Source: Planctomycetia bacterium
GTDB taxonomy: Bacteria; Planctomycetota; Planctomycetia; Gemmatales; Gemmataceae
DNA length: 49,909 nucleotides
NCBI GenBank assembly: GCA_005808665.1
Contig: SYLG01000090.1
Span: forward strand, 1 to 49,909
Direction: 5' to 3'
Shown here: positions 35,090 to 43,111 of the stretch, piece after piece
Position numbering within the stretch: position 1 is the first letter of the stretch
How the letters are laid out: each line of letters starts with the position of its first letter
Notes under the pieces: generated by a model
What the model was told of the DNA's origin: nothing
Seen by the model: only the letters and a program-made list of their open reading frames with translations
Databases searched by the model: none
Translations under genes and position numbers: made by a program

Positions 35090-36085
35090 TTATCGTTGCC
35101 GCCAAAGGACCTCCATTGGAATGCCTAGATTCTGGCGAGCGAAATCAACCTCCTTCAGAAATCGTTTTGCATCCTGAGGATACCCAGCCGTGCCCACAAG
35201 CCCAACTACTTTTGTTTGCCACCAAGCATTAAAGGCATACATGCTTCGTTCCCGCAAATATTTGGCTATCATGGATGCTATTGCTACGGGCAGGTGATTT
35301 TGGTCTGCCTTGGATTCAAAACAAACCCTAAGCTCTTTTTCCGTTTGAATTACCCGATAGTCTGATTTGGCAAGGGACTCTTCTCCGGGAGCAACCCACC
35401 CCCCCAAAACCGATCCCAACCAAGCTCCGTAACGATCTCTTCCACCCAGTTTATCCACCACGGCAAAGACCCCTTCCCCAGGGGCCGCAAGGTCCAATCC
35501 CCATTGAAGAAACCGCCCTACCCCATCGGTAAGGACAGTCGCCTTGCTTTGGGAATCCTCCACCGTCTTGTTAAAGGCCCGAGGGAAAACCATCCGAACT
35601 CTGACATGGATTGGTCCCAATCCATTTTCCGCCAATTCCCTTTCCCAAACCGACAATTGGTCCACACGGTCCGTTGATTTTTTCTGGAAGGGAAAGGGTA
35701 AAAGTGGATCATGCCAAGGTTCCAGGGCCTCGTTAGCGGGCTCGATCCAAAACGGGGCCAGGGATCTCCAAAGGTTTTGTCCCATCGGGGTAATCCCTAC
35801 CATGAACAGGGCATTTTCCAACCTTTCCAAACCTTCAAGGGGCCTGGCCGCAGAAAAAACTTCCTTGGAATCATCCACCAGGATTTTTTTGTTTGCTTTG
35901 CGTTTGTCTTTGGTAACCGCATTCCCAAGAACATCCCACCACGAAATCAATTCCTTTGGAATGGGTAGGGGTGGTTCTGAAGCCACCCGAATCGCCACGC
36001 CAACCTGAACCAATGGCCCCAGATTGGGTCCATACCCCGCTTCATCCACACCTATGTGCCAAATGCCGCCTTTGGTCTCATCCAT
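35090..36085 (-). CDS. RNase HII-like protein (divergent, planctomycete-type)
   Basis: The 331-residue product opens with GVDEAGYGPNLGPLV, matching the catalytic DEAGRGPLAGPV motif of RNase HII (Asp and Glu of the active site). It continues with VDDSKEVFSAARPLEGLER (cf. DSKKLS), VDKLGGRDRYGAWL, and VAIASMIAKYLRERSMYAFN (cf. ASIIAKVTRD). The family is normally about 200 residues; the extra 120 are spread over the middle, including a WERELAENGLGP segment. Active-site acidic residues appear kept, so it may still cleave RNA in RNA-DNA hybrids, but the divergence leaves another nuclease activity possible. It is divergent from the HIT gene. Confidence 0.7.
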   Translation of the reverse strand: MDETKGGIWHIGVDEAGYGPNLGPLVQVGVAIRVASEPPLPIPKELISWWDVLGNAVTKDKRKANKKILVDDSKEVFSAARPLEGLERLENALFMVGITPMGQNLWRSLAPFWIEPANEALEPWHDPLLPFPFQKKSTDRVDQLSVWERELAENGLGPIHVRVRMVFPRAFNKTVEDSQSKATVLTDGVGRFLQWGLDLAAPGEGVFAVVDKLGGRDRYGAWLGSVLGGWVAPGEESLAKSDYRVIQTEKELRVCFESKADQNHLPVAIASMIAKYLRERSMYAFNAWWQTKVVGLVGTAGYPQDAKRFLKEVDFARQNLGIPMEVLWRQR

Positions 36086-36153
36086 TCGCCTGTTTCCATG
36101 CCCTTTCGTAAATCAACCCAAAGGGATCATTCTTAATATGGGAACCATGTGCC

Positions 36154-36498
36154 ATGCTTGCGGAAAACCTTTTTCAACGAATCATTGAGGGCAAGATCCC
36201 CGCAAATGTCATTCATGACGATGAGCATTGCCTGGCTTTTCATGATATTAGTCCCCAAGCTCCGGTTCATGTCTTGATCATTCCTAAAAAAATCATCCCA
36301 ACCCATGATGTCCTCACCAGGGAGGATGGTCCATTAATGGGCCATCTCCACCTGGTTGGGTTGAAATTAGCAAAGGATCTTGGCTTGGTGGATGGATACC
36401 GACTTGTCATCAATTGCAAAGATCGGGGTGGTCAAACGGTGCCCCACCTTCATATGCACCTCCTTGGGGGGCGGGATTTTCATTGGCCTCCGGGTTGA
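36154..36498 (+). CDS. HIT family protein (HINT-type nucleotide phosphoramidase)
   Basis: This 114-residue protein has the complete HINT fold. It shows LFQRIIEGKIPANVIHDDEHCLAFHDISPQAPVH across its N-terminal half, then GYRLVINCKDRGGQTVPHL and the histidine triad HLHMHLLGG, ending FHWPPG as in most HINT proteins. It hydrolyses adenosine phosphoramidates such as AMP-lysine. The 3' end overlaps the convergent sulfatase-like gene by 89 bases, an unusual amount. Confidence 0.93.
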   Translation: MLAENLFQRIIEGKIPANVIHDDEHCLAFHDISPQAPVHVLIIPKKIIPTHDVLTREDGPLMGHLHLVGLKLAKDLGLVDGYRLVINCKDRGGQTVPHLHMHLLGGRDFHWPPG

Positions 36499-37555
36499 GG
36501 ATTTTGTCCAGGGCTTCCCCCATGATTTGACAGGCATCGCTTTCCCTAATGGCAAGGTTGTTGACCTCGTGCCAATCGTCGGGTTGCCGATACCACTCCT
36601 GAGTGGTGCCCCCCAAGGTGGCATCATCCGCCCTATTTTCCTCGCACCGAATGTAGGTCGAGTGGCTATTGCGCAGGGCCGACCAGTGTCCTTTTTCGTT
36701 TGTTGCCTGGGAAAGATGTTGGTCTTGTCCAAAAAGGCTTGGTATCCCGGATTCCCTATGATCCCGGGCCAATACCAGCCATTTGCCAAGGGAACCATGG
36801 CCGGTAAAGGTGCGTACCGAGACTCCCGGTTCCAAACCGGGGGAATGAATGACCAAAGGGATTCGCAAAGTCTCCTGGGATAAGGGCCGAACCGGATTCA
36901 GGCCCACATGGCCAACCTCCCCAAGTCCGTATCCCGCATCCGAGGTAACCACCAACGCCCACGGCGATCCCGCCCAGGCCCGGTCCACTTCCTCGTAGAT
37001 TTCTTCCAATTCCTTGTCGAATTCCTTCAGGATTTCCGCCCTGGCAAATTGGAGCCTTCGTGCCACAGGACCAAACGGATCAACAGGGCCCATTTCCAGG
37101 CAAAAGGGGCTAGCATCCTCGAGGTTGGCCTCCTCCCCAAGTGCTGGCCCTGGATCGGGGGTGGCCAATAATGCAGGGGGCCAAGGCCATAGGAGGTCAT
37201 TTTTTTCAACCAATAAAAGCTCATTCTGGGCGGCTTTGGCAATGGCTTTGGAAAGGGCCTTTTTGGCCAGGTTGGAACTTAGCTCCATGGCACCCGAAAA
37301 AAGGCTGGCAATCGGAAGTTTACCCCCGGGCGGGAGGATACTAACCCGAAAGGGAGCCGATTTGCCCCATGCTTTTAAGGCATCTAGCCAAATTTTGGAA
37401 ATATCAGGCCCAATAGGGGTTTCCGAAAAATGGTGCCTACAAACCAGGGATTCTGCGGCTAAAGCGTCCAAAAAGGGTGTCTCCGCCCACACCCCTCCAT
37501 AAATATTGAGACAACCGGCCCCCATTCCCCGGTTCAAAATCACCAATACTCGCAT
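36410..37555 (-). CDS. Alkaline phosphatase/sulfatase superfamily protein, probably catalytically degenerate
   Basis: The 381-residue product has the outline of a sulfatase: an N-terminal VLVILNRGMGAGCLNIYGG block where active enzymes have a DD-containing metal site, and ALVVTSDAGYGLGEVGHVG where active enzymes read TSDHGExLGxHG. The Asp pair, the His, and the C/S-x-P-x-R nucleophile motif are absent, so it may be a pseudo-enzyme. Several regulators in planctomycetes are thought to be such relatives. The ATG has AGGA five bases upstream. The last 29 codons are antisense to the HIT motif, so that tail is unlikely to be conserved. Confidence 0.7.
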   Translation of the reverse strand: MRVLVILNRGMGAGCLNIYGGVWAETPFLDALAAESLVCRHHFSETPIGPDISKIWLDALKAWGKSAPFRVSILPPGGKLPIASLFSGAMELSSNLAKKALSKAIAKAAQNELLLVEKNDLLWPWPPALLATPDPGPALGEEANLEDASPFCLEMGPVDPFGPVARRLQFARAEILKEFDKELEEIYEEVDRAWAGSPWALVVTSDAGYGLGEVGHVGLNPVRPLSQETLRIPLVIHSPGLEPGVSVRTFTGHGSLGKWLVLARDHRESGIPSLFGQDQHLSQATNEKGHWSALRNSHSTYIRCEENRADDATLGGTTQEWYRQPDDWHEVNNLAIRESDACQIMGEALDKILNPEANENPAPQGGAYEGGAPFDHPDLCN

Positions 37556-37626
37556 AAAATTCCTTTAGCCCGGTTTTGGTTTGAAGCATTTGCTTGACTC
37601 CATTGGTCTAAAGGTCTTCCAATCAA

Positions 37627-38307
37627 ATGTCTAAGCCCCCTGGTGTTGAAATCCCTGCCTTTCAAAACCTAAACCCGCAATCTGTGGCAAGTTCCGTTCC
37701 CCAAAATTCTCAAAGTCCTGCCCCAACCGGTGGCAGTCCTCCCCCCTTTGATCATGGAAGAATCGAGGCGGCCGTTCGTGAAATCCTCGAGGCAGTTGGG
37801 GAAAATCCGGATCGGGAAGGTCTTTTGGAAACCCCACAACGGGTGGCCAGAATGTATGCCGAGGTGTTCGCCGGCCTGAAAACAGATCCCCGCATCCACC
37901 TGAAAAAAACCTTTGAACAAAAGTACGACGAAATGGTGATTGTCAAAGACATCCGGTTTGAAAGCTGTTGCGAACATCATTTGCTCCCGTTTTTCGGCAA
38001 GGCCCATATTGCCTACCTTCCCAATGGACGGGTGGTTGGCCTAAGCAAGCTGGCCCGGGTGGTGGAGTCGATTTCAAAACGACCCCAAGTCCAGGAGAAC
38101 ATTACGGAGGAGCTAGCCGACATCCTTATGGAGGAACTCAATCCCCGGGGGGTCGGGGTCATTCTCGAAGCCAGCCACACCTGCATGACCATTCGGGGTG
38201 TCCGCAAACCCGAATCCCTAACCACAACCTCTGCCATGCGGGGGACTTTTCGTGAAAATCCCATCACCCGTCAGGAATTTTTGACCCTTGTGTATACCAA
38301 ACAATGA
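37627..38307 (+). CDS. folE: GTP cyclohydrolase I FolE
   Basis: The 226-residue product opens GTP to dihydroneopterin triphosphate, the first step toward folate and pterins. After a Pro/Ser/Gln-rich extension of about 40 residues comes the conserved enzyme: [32 protein letters not shown] (Zn ligand Cys115 and catalytic His117-118), [20 protein letters not shown] and [15 protein letters not shown] (second Zn ligand Cys), with an SAMRGTF segment. Its stop overlaps the moaD ATG by four bases. It is the first gene of a folE-moaD-moaE-moaA operon. The N-terminal extension is unlike most homologues and may be disordered. Confidence 0.95.
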   Translation: MSKPPGVEIPAFQNLNPQSVASSVPQNSQSPAPTGGSPPPFDHGRIEAAVREILEAVGENPDREGLLETPQRVARMYAEVFAGLKTDPRIHLKKTFEQKYDEMVIVKDIRFESCCEHHLLPFFGKAHIAYLPNGRVVGLSKLARVVESISKRPQVQENITEELADILMEELNPRGVGVILEASHTCMTIRGVRKPESLTTTSAMRGTFRENPITRQEFLTLVYTKQ

Positions 38308-38597
38308 CCATGTCGGTGGCCCCCTACGAAACCGATTCCCCAAAGGAGCCGCGCCTTTGCGAGGTCCTTTTTTTTGCAGGCGTTTCTGACTTGGCAAAAA
38401 CCCGATCATTAATTATCCCGGTTCAAGCCGACCATACTTTCGCCGGATTAAGAGCAGACCTTGTGGCCAAATTTCCCCGTTTGAAAAACTTCCTGCCTTT
38501 ATGTGCCCTTGCCGGTGACGGCATGATTGCATCGGACGCTGATAAAATCGGAGAAATTCAGGTAATTGCCGTACTCCCTCCCGTAAGCGGAGGTTAG
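38304..38597 (+). CDS. moaD: Molybdopterin synthase sulfur carrier subunit MoaD
   Basis: The 97-residue product has a beta-grasp fold with [16 protein letters not shown] near the start and ends in VLPPVSGG; the terminal Gly-Gly is where MoeB/MoaB-type adenylation and thiocarboxylate formation occur. It supplies sulfur to MoaE. A short extension of about 17 residues precedes the usual MoaD start. The ATG overlaps the folE stop, so translation is coupled. Confidence 0.9.
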   Translation: MTMSVAPYETDSPKEPRLCEVLFFAGVSDLAKTRSLIIPVQADHTFAGLRADLVAKFPRLKNFLPLCALAGDGMIASDADKIGEIQVIAVLPPVSGG

Positions 38598-38600
38598 CCT

Positions 38601-39026
38601 GTGGCACGCTTTTGCCATGATCCATTGGAGGAACTTGAACAGCCGAACTGGGTTCCTGATCCGACTATTGGAGCAAGGGTTTTGTTTACAGGAATTGTCC
38701 GGGGAGAAACCGGCGGGGACACCACAACCGCCTTGGAGTATGATGCCTATGAACCCATGGCGTTGAAAATCATGGACGAGCTCGAGACAGAAGCCACCAT
38801 CCGCTTCGGCCTTAGTCGTGCCTGGTTGGTGCATCGCCTGGGCCTGGTAGGCGTGGGAAAAACAAGCGTTTTGGCCTTGGCAGAGGCCCCCCATCGCCAA
38901 GCTGCCTTTGCCGCTTGTGAATGGCTCATGGAAGAGGTTAAAAAACGCGTGCCCATCTGGAAAAAAGAGATTGGACCAAACGGCGAAATATGGCAGCACC
39001 CAAAATCCGGCAACCTGAATCCCTAA
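38601..39026 (+). CDS. moaE: Molybdopterin synthase catalytic subunit MoaE
   Basis: The 141-residue product transfers two sulfurs from MoaD to precursor Z. It contains RVLFTGIVRGETGGD, LEYDAYEPMALKIMDELE, VHRLGLVGVGKTSVLA, APHRQAAFAACEWLMEEVK and VPIWKKEIGPNGEIW; the conserved Lys pair KKE is present. The start is GTG with GGAGG seven bases upstream. It begins three bases after moaD and its stop overlaps the moaA ATG in a TAATG. Confidence 0.93.
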   Translation: MARFCHDPLEELEQPNWVPDPTIGARVLFTGIVRGETGGDTTTALEYDAYEPMALKIMDELETEATIRFGLSRAWLVHRLGLVGVGKTSVLALAEAPHRQAAFAACEWLMEEVKKRVPIWKKEIGPNGEIWQHPKSGNLNP

Positions 39027-40075
39027 TGCAAAGGATCCCCCTGATTCAAAGGCGCTGGACGGCAAACCATTCGGGCTCTATGCCCCTTTCCGGGCCTTTG
39101 ATGGATTCCTTCGGTCGCACTCATAGGTCTCTTCGCGTAAGCGTTACCGACCGTTGTAACCTTCGATGTACCTACTGTATGCCCGAGGAGGCATCGTTTC
39201 TCCCCGAAAAACACCTTCTCTCCGGTCGCCAAATGGGTGAAGTGGTTGCAGTAGGTGTGGCCCTTGGGCTTGACAAAATCCGCCTAACCGGCGGGGAACC
39301 ACTACTCCGTAGGGATCTGGTGGACATCGTTCATCAACTTGGCCAAATCCGGGGCATTCGGGACCTTAGCCTCACCACCAATGGGATCCTGCTCAGGGAT
39401 TTGGCCCGGCCGCTTAGGTTGGCTGGACTCCATCGGTTAACCATAAGCCTGGACACACTCAACGAAGGTACCTTTTCCCGTTTATCCAGGAGGCCAGGGC
39501 TCGACCGTGTCCTTGAGGGAATTGCCGCCGCAAAGAATGCGGGCTTTCAAGGCACAAAGATTAATGCGGTTATTCTGAAAGGCATTAATGAGACAGAAAT
39601 TATCCCATTAGCTGACTTTGCCAGGGAAAACAACCTTGCCCTGAGGTTCATCGAATCGATGCCTATCGGGGCCGACCCATGGGATCGCCAGGCAATGGTT
39701 TCAGGACCAGAAATCAAAAAAATTCTCGAAGACATGTGGGGCCCGCTTATTCCCGTTCCCGAACAGAATCCCCATGCCCCGGCAATGGATTTTCATTTTG
39801 CCGATCGGCCGGGCCGGATCGGCCTCATTATGTCCGTTACCCATCCTTTTTGTGGACAATGCGACCGATTGCGCCTTACCGCGGATGGCAAATTGCGAAA
39901 CTGCCTTTTCTCCTTGCAGGAAACTGACCTGCGCGATTGCCTTGGTTCGGTCACGGATACAACCGGACTGACCCTGCGGTTTCGCCAATCTGTTTGGGAT
40001 AAATGGGAAGGCCACGAAATCAATTCCGCCCGATTTCTCAAACCCAACCGGACCATGCATGCCATTGGAGGCTGA
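39026..40075 (+). CDS. moaA: GTP 3',8-cyclase MoaA
   Basis: The 349-residue radical-SAM enzyme makes the first molybdenum cofactor intermediate from GTP. It has DRCNLRCTYCMPEE (Cys44, 48, 51 of the SAM cluster), RLTGGEPLLRRDL, LTTNGILLRDLAR, the second-cluster cysteines in PFCGQCDRLRLTADGKLRNC (276, 279, 293), and ends IGG, the conserved C-terminal pair. The start at 39026 is chosen because its ATG overlaps the moaE stop (TAATG); the frame opens earlier at 38990 inside moaE. No moaC, moeA or mobA is in the window. A terminator follows. Confidence 0.95.
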   Translation: MQRIPLIQRRWTANHSGSMPLSGPLMDSFGRTHRSLRVSVTDRCNLRCTYCMPEEASFLPEKHLLSGRQMGEVVAVGVALGLDKIRLTGGEPLLRRDLVDIVHQLGQIRGIRDLSLTTNGILLRDLARPLRLAGLHRLTISLDTLNEGTFSRLSRRPGLDRVLEGIAAAKNAGFQGTKINAVILKGINETEIIPLADFARENNLALRFIESMPIGADPWDRQAMVSGPEIKKILEDMWGPLIPVPEQNPHAPAMDFHFADRPGRIGLIMSVTHPFCGQCDRLRLTADGKLRNCLFSLQETDLRDCLGSVTDTTGLTLRFRQSVWDKWEGHEINSARFLKPNRTMHAIGG

Positions 40076-40152
40076 TAGGCGGCCCAAACAATCGTTTGGG
40101 ATCAGGAGAGTTTGGCCTTTCCCCCCTGCCTTTCGGTTTGCAATGGACGAAA

Positions 40153-40184
40153 AAAAACTCCCGGGAATTACCCCGGAAGTTTTT
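40153..40184 (+). terminator. Terminator of the folE-moa operon
   Basis: AAAAACT and CCGG pair with CCGG and AGTTTTT around an AATTAC loop. The plus strand ends in a T run. It lies 78 bases after moaA and just before the tRNA gene's 3' end, so it may act for both. Confidence 0.7.
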
Positions 40185-40187
40185 GAG

Positions 40188-40259
40188 TTGCGGCGACAGG
40201 ATTTGAACCTGTGACCTCCAGGTTATGAGCCTGGCGAGCTACCCCTGCTCCACGCCGCG
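40188..40259 (-). tRNA. Initiator tRNA-Met (fMet), anticodon CAT
   Basis: The minus strand folds into a complete tRNA. The acceptor stem CGCGGCG pairs with CGCCGCA except at C1:A72, the mismatch that marks initiator tRNAs. The D arm is GAGC-AGGGGTA-GCTC, the anticodon loop CTCATAA carries CAT, and the T arm is ACAGG-TTCAAAT-CCTGT. It is 72 bases and does not encode CCA. It stands alone, without other tRNAs, between moaA and the membrane protein gene. Confidence 0.93.
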
Positions 40260-40412
40260 ATCCTAATTTCCCCAAAGGTTGTCCCTCGGAGTAATGCTAT
40301 CTTAACCCCAAATGGAAATTAGGCAAGAGAACCGAAAAGATTTCGTTTCTATCAAACGGAAGGGCCGGGTTTTCCATGGCTTAAGGAGGGGAAATTCTTT
40401 TCTTTGGGACCA

Positions 40413-41645
40413 TTACAAACCAAAAAAAGGTACTGGCAGCAGAAAGGCATGTTGTTCATAAAGGCTTCCAATCCCATTCCAACTTGTGTATTGGGAAAAA
40501 AATACAAATAAAAGATAGATTGCAATAGCAGGTAATAGCGGCAATCGTCCCGTCCATCGAAAGAACCAATGCCTTGGGGTTTCCCTTTTTAGCGACCGAC
40601 CTACCGCCCAACCCGTGGTTAACCGGGCCGGGAAAATAAAAAGGATAAACACCAAAGTCGGAAGCCAAAGCGCCTCTTGGGGAACTACCTCAATTTTCAG
40701 CAAATAGAGCGGTAGGGCAAAAGCCAAGGTCACCAGCAACGCAAAACTGATCGCCCAAGGGGCACGGGTGTAAGCCCTCCGGGCTTTGCGCCAATCAAAT
40801 TGGCTACGGAACCTGTTTTCGACCGCCATTTGGGTCTGAAGCAGAGGCAAATGAAGCACGACAAGGGCCAAAAGAAAGGCACCCAAAAAGCCAAACAAGG
40901 GGGCAATGGGCGTTTTGGCTTGACCAAACGCCAATAGGCTCACCGGCAACAGCAACCACAAAAACCCACCCATAAATCCCTTAAAACCCATGGAAAAATA
41001 ATAAGGCAAACGAAGCGATTCCAAAAACGCCAAGGATCCATCCCGGGCTTTGGCAAAAGCTCCCCCCTGGCGAATCGTGCGGTAAATGATCCAAAAATTC
41101 AAAGGCCAAAAGAAATGTCGAATCCGTCCTCCCCGGGCAATGGCAAAAACGATTTGGCAGCCCACTACCATTGTCAGGATTAAAACGACCAAGCGGAGCC
41201 TTTCGGCGTTTGATCCTGCCGGGTTTATGATTTGTGCGGTAAAGGCAACATCACTTAGGTAACGCAAAGGCAACAATAGAAGCCAACCTGTGGTCACGGC
41301 AGCACCAAATCGTGCCATAATGCGAATTCCAATGAACCCCTCCCCGATTTTCCCCGAACGGGCCACTCTCGCTGCCGATTCGAGCATGTAACCCAAACTC
41401 AAAAACTGAAGGATCGGGATGGCGGCCAACACGGAAAGGGTAACCACCATGGAACCCAGTCCAAACAGCCATTCCACCACCGAAAGGGTTCCCGAAATTA
41501 CTTTTGAAAAGAGTCGGCGGGGATTGGTTTTTTGAAGTCTATCCGGTTTTTCGGCCAGGAGGTCCGAAACGGATGAATCCAAGGGTTCACTGGGGGATAA
41601 CTCCTGAAAAGGGAGTACCTCCGGCGGGTGGTTAGTTGGGATCAT
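40413..41645 (-). CDS. Multi-pass membrane protein, unknown function
   Basis: The 410-residue product has a polar N-terminus of about 55 residues and about eight membrane segments. Recognisable stretches are VVTLSVLAAIPILQFLSLGY, GAAVTTGWLLLLPLRYLSDV, FMGGFLWLLLPVSLLAF and LLPAIAIYLLFVFFSQYTSW. The text reads like a DUF4013-type or planctomycete-specific membrane family, but I cannot name it. The ATG at 41645 is preferred over a TTG two codons upstream. It is the last gene before the accessory region; the integrase remnant lies about 150 bases upstream on the other strand. Confidence 0.75.
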   Translation of the reverse strand: MIPTNHPPEVLPFQELSPSEPLDSSVSDLLAEKPDRLQKTNPRRLFSKVISGTLSVVEWLFGLGSMVVTLSVLAAIPILQFLSLGYMLESAARVARSGKIGEGFIGIRIMARFGAAVTTGWLLLLPLRYLSDVAFTAQIINPAGSNAERLRLVVLILTMVVGCQIVFAIARGGRIRHFFWPLNFWIIYRTIRQGGAFAKARDGSLAFLESLRLPYYFSMGFKGFMGGFLWLLLPVSLLAFGQAKTPIAPLFGFLGAFLLALVVLHLPLLQTQMAVENRFRSQFDWRKARRAYTRAPWAISFALLVTLAFALPLYLLKIEVVPQEALWLPTLVFILFIFPARLTTGWAVGRSLKRETPRHWFFRWTGRLPLLPAIAIYLLFVFFSQYTSWNGIGSLYEQHAFLLPVPFFGL

Positions 41646-41802
41646 GGTCAAAACTCTGGGGAATCCGAAACACCGATTGGAACAAAGTCCAATTCCAAAG
41701 AGTCACCTCCCCTTTTTTAAAACAAACCAATCCTTTTGGGAGGGCAAAGTTGAATCATCATTTAAGATCCATAAATTATCAAATGTACCCCATGAACCAT
41801 GA

Positions 41803-42078
41803 GGTGGATGGTTCGGGGATTTTCATGCTCTGAAGCATACTGCTATCCCTTGGGCGGAACAGGGGGGAGCTTCCGTAAAGGCCCTCCAAAACCTTGCCCA
41901 CCATTCGAAAATCGCCTTAACCAGGAATAGATATGTCAAAGCACCCAGGGCTTTCGATCTGATTGGACTGATTGAAGGTCCTGACCCGGTTGCCTTGCCT
42001 GATTCCAACCAGATGGAACCGGGACAAGCGAAGGGAACAGATGAATTTGCTGTGCCGTCTGCTGTGCCGTTGCTCTGA
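41803..42078 (+). pseudogene. Tyrosine recombinase (phage integrase), C-terminal remnant
   Basis: One frame is open from 41803 to a TGA at 42076. It reads FHALKHTAIPWAEQGGASVK, then ALQNLAHHSKIALTRNRYVK. This matches the C-terminal catalytic motifs of tyrosine recombinases: the HxLRHT box with Lys in place of Arg, the LxHxSI box and the nucleophile Tyr. A Pro/Asp/Gln-rich tail follows. The frame has no start codon near its beginning, begins right after an in-frame TGA, and lacks the N-terminal two thirds of an integrase. It is a decayed 3' fragment of a once-active element. Confidence 0.7.
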
Positions 42079-42190
42079 CAAAAGGGGGAGATTCAAAGAC
42101 AACGAATGGGGATGATTGAGACTGCGGACAGGATGGCTGAAACCCCTTGTTTTAAGGAACTTGGTGGGGCTTCATCGGGAAAACAGGCAA

Positions 42191-42240
42191 TGCACCCGGT
42201 AGGATTTGAACCTACGACCCCCGGTTTAGGAAACCGGTGC
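42191..42240 (-). other. tRNA-Arg(CCT) 3'-half, probable attachment site remnant
   Basis: The minus strand contains the anticodon arm CCGGTTTCCTAAACCGG (anticodon CCT), a variable loop, the T arm GTAGG-TTCAAAT-CCTAC and the acceptor end CGGGTGCA. The 5' half is missing; the bases before it do not form a D arm. A 3' half of this size downstream of an integrase is the usual attL/attR footprint of integration into a tRNA gene. The full tRNA-Arg is not in the window. Confidence 0.7.
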
Positions 42241-42324
42241 AAGATTGTCCTAAAGCCTTTCCCGAAAATGGGGTTAGGTGGATTTGAGAAATCTACTGCC
42301 CCCGGTACTGCCCCGTTCCCCAAG

Positions 42325-42396
42325 GACCTCCAAAAAATCATCCAGGCTTGGCCTGATCTTGCCGAACCGATAAAGGTCGGCATCCTGGCATTGGTT
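42325..42396 (+). pseudogene. Short integrase-associated peptide segment
   Basis: The frame running through the att remnant contains DLQKIIQAWPDLAEPIKV and GILALVG. This short motif recurs near the ends of planctomycete integrase genes, as I recall, so it may be a further piece of the element. It is not a credible separate gene, because the frame crosses the tRNA fragment. Confidence 0.35.
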
Positions 42397-42659
42397 GGAT
42401 GCAACCAAGCCCCCAGGTTGAGTCTGAGGGCCAAAACAAAAATGAAAAACAATTGGTTATGGACCAAAAGGCGTACGAATTAAACGAATTAACGAATTAA
42501 GCCCCCGGTGGCCAGACCCCTTTTGACCCCCGGAAGGGAGAGGGTGCCGAAGGACCCTATTGCCTGGTAGACCGTACCGCTAGCCAATCGTGATTTTGCC
42601 TGCCCATTTGCACAATACGAAAGTGCTGCGGTAAAATAAAGCAAAAGCGAGGTGCACCC

Positions 42660-43016
42660 ATGTTTCAAGAAAAAAATGGACCGTCACCAAACGGGCGTGA
42701 CGGAAGAGGCAAATTTGTCCCTGGTAACCCCGGGGGCCCTGGTAATCCCCATGGCAGACAGGTAGCCAAGCTTCGAACCGCCTTGGTGAGCGCTGTTTCA
42801 GAAGAGGACATCCGGGATATTGCCAAGAACCTGGTCACCAGTGCCAAAGCCGGCGACCTCGGGGCTGTCAAGTTGGTATTGAGTTATTCGGTGGGGCCAC
42901 CCCATCAAGGCCCGACTACGGACATTACGGAATTATCAGAAATCCAAACCGCCACAAAAACCATTGGAGCACGAACCGAACTGGAATTTGCTGACCTTCG
43001 GCGGTGGAGGTCCTAA
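42660..43016 (+). CDS. Small mobile-element-associated protein (DUF5681-like)
   Basis: The 118-residue product has NGRDGRGKFVPGNPGGPGNP near its start, followed by HGRQVAKLRTALVSAVSEED and AKAGDLGAVKLVLSYSVG. This GxFxxGNPGGPG block followed by a short helical region is typical of small proteins encoded on phages and integrative elements, including the DUF5681 group. Its function is unknown. The ATG has GAGG seven bases upstream. Its position after the att remnant suits cargo of a past integration. Confidence 0.65.
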   Translation: MFQEKNGPSPNGRDGRGKFVPGNPGGPGNPHGRQVAKLRTALVSAVSEEDIRDIAKNLVTSAKAGDLGAVKLVLSYSVGPPHQGPTTDITELSEIQTATKTIGARTELEFADLRRWRS

Positions 43017-43111
43017 GGCCTTTTGAAAAACCTGCTTAAATCCTGATTCTGGCCTTGGCCTGATCAAAGGTCATCCCTGCCAACCCTGTTCCATTTCGTC
43101 ATGGGATACAT

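Noticed and set aside
42106-42483. A 125-codon frame spanning the att remnant
   Set aside because: It reads through a tRNA 3' half (giving the familiar GFEPTT string) and has no ribosome site; kept only as evidence of integrase-related sequence.
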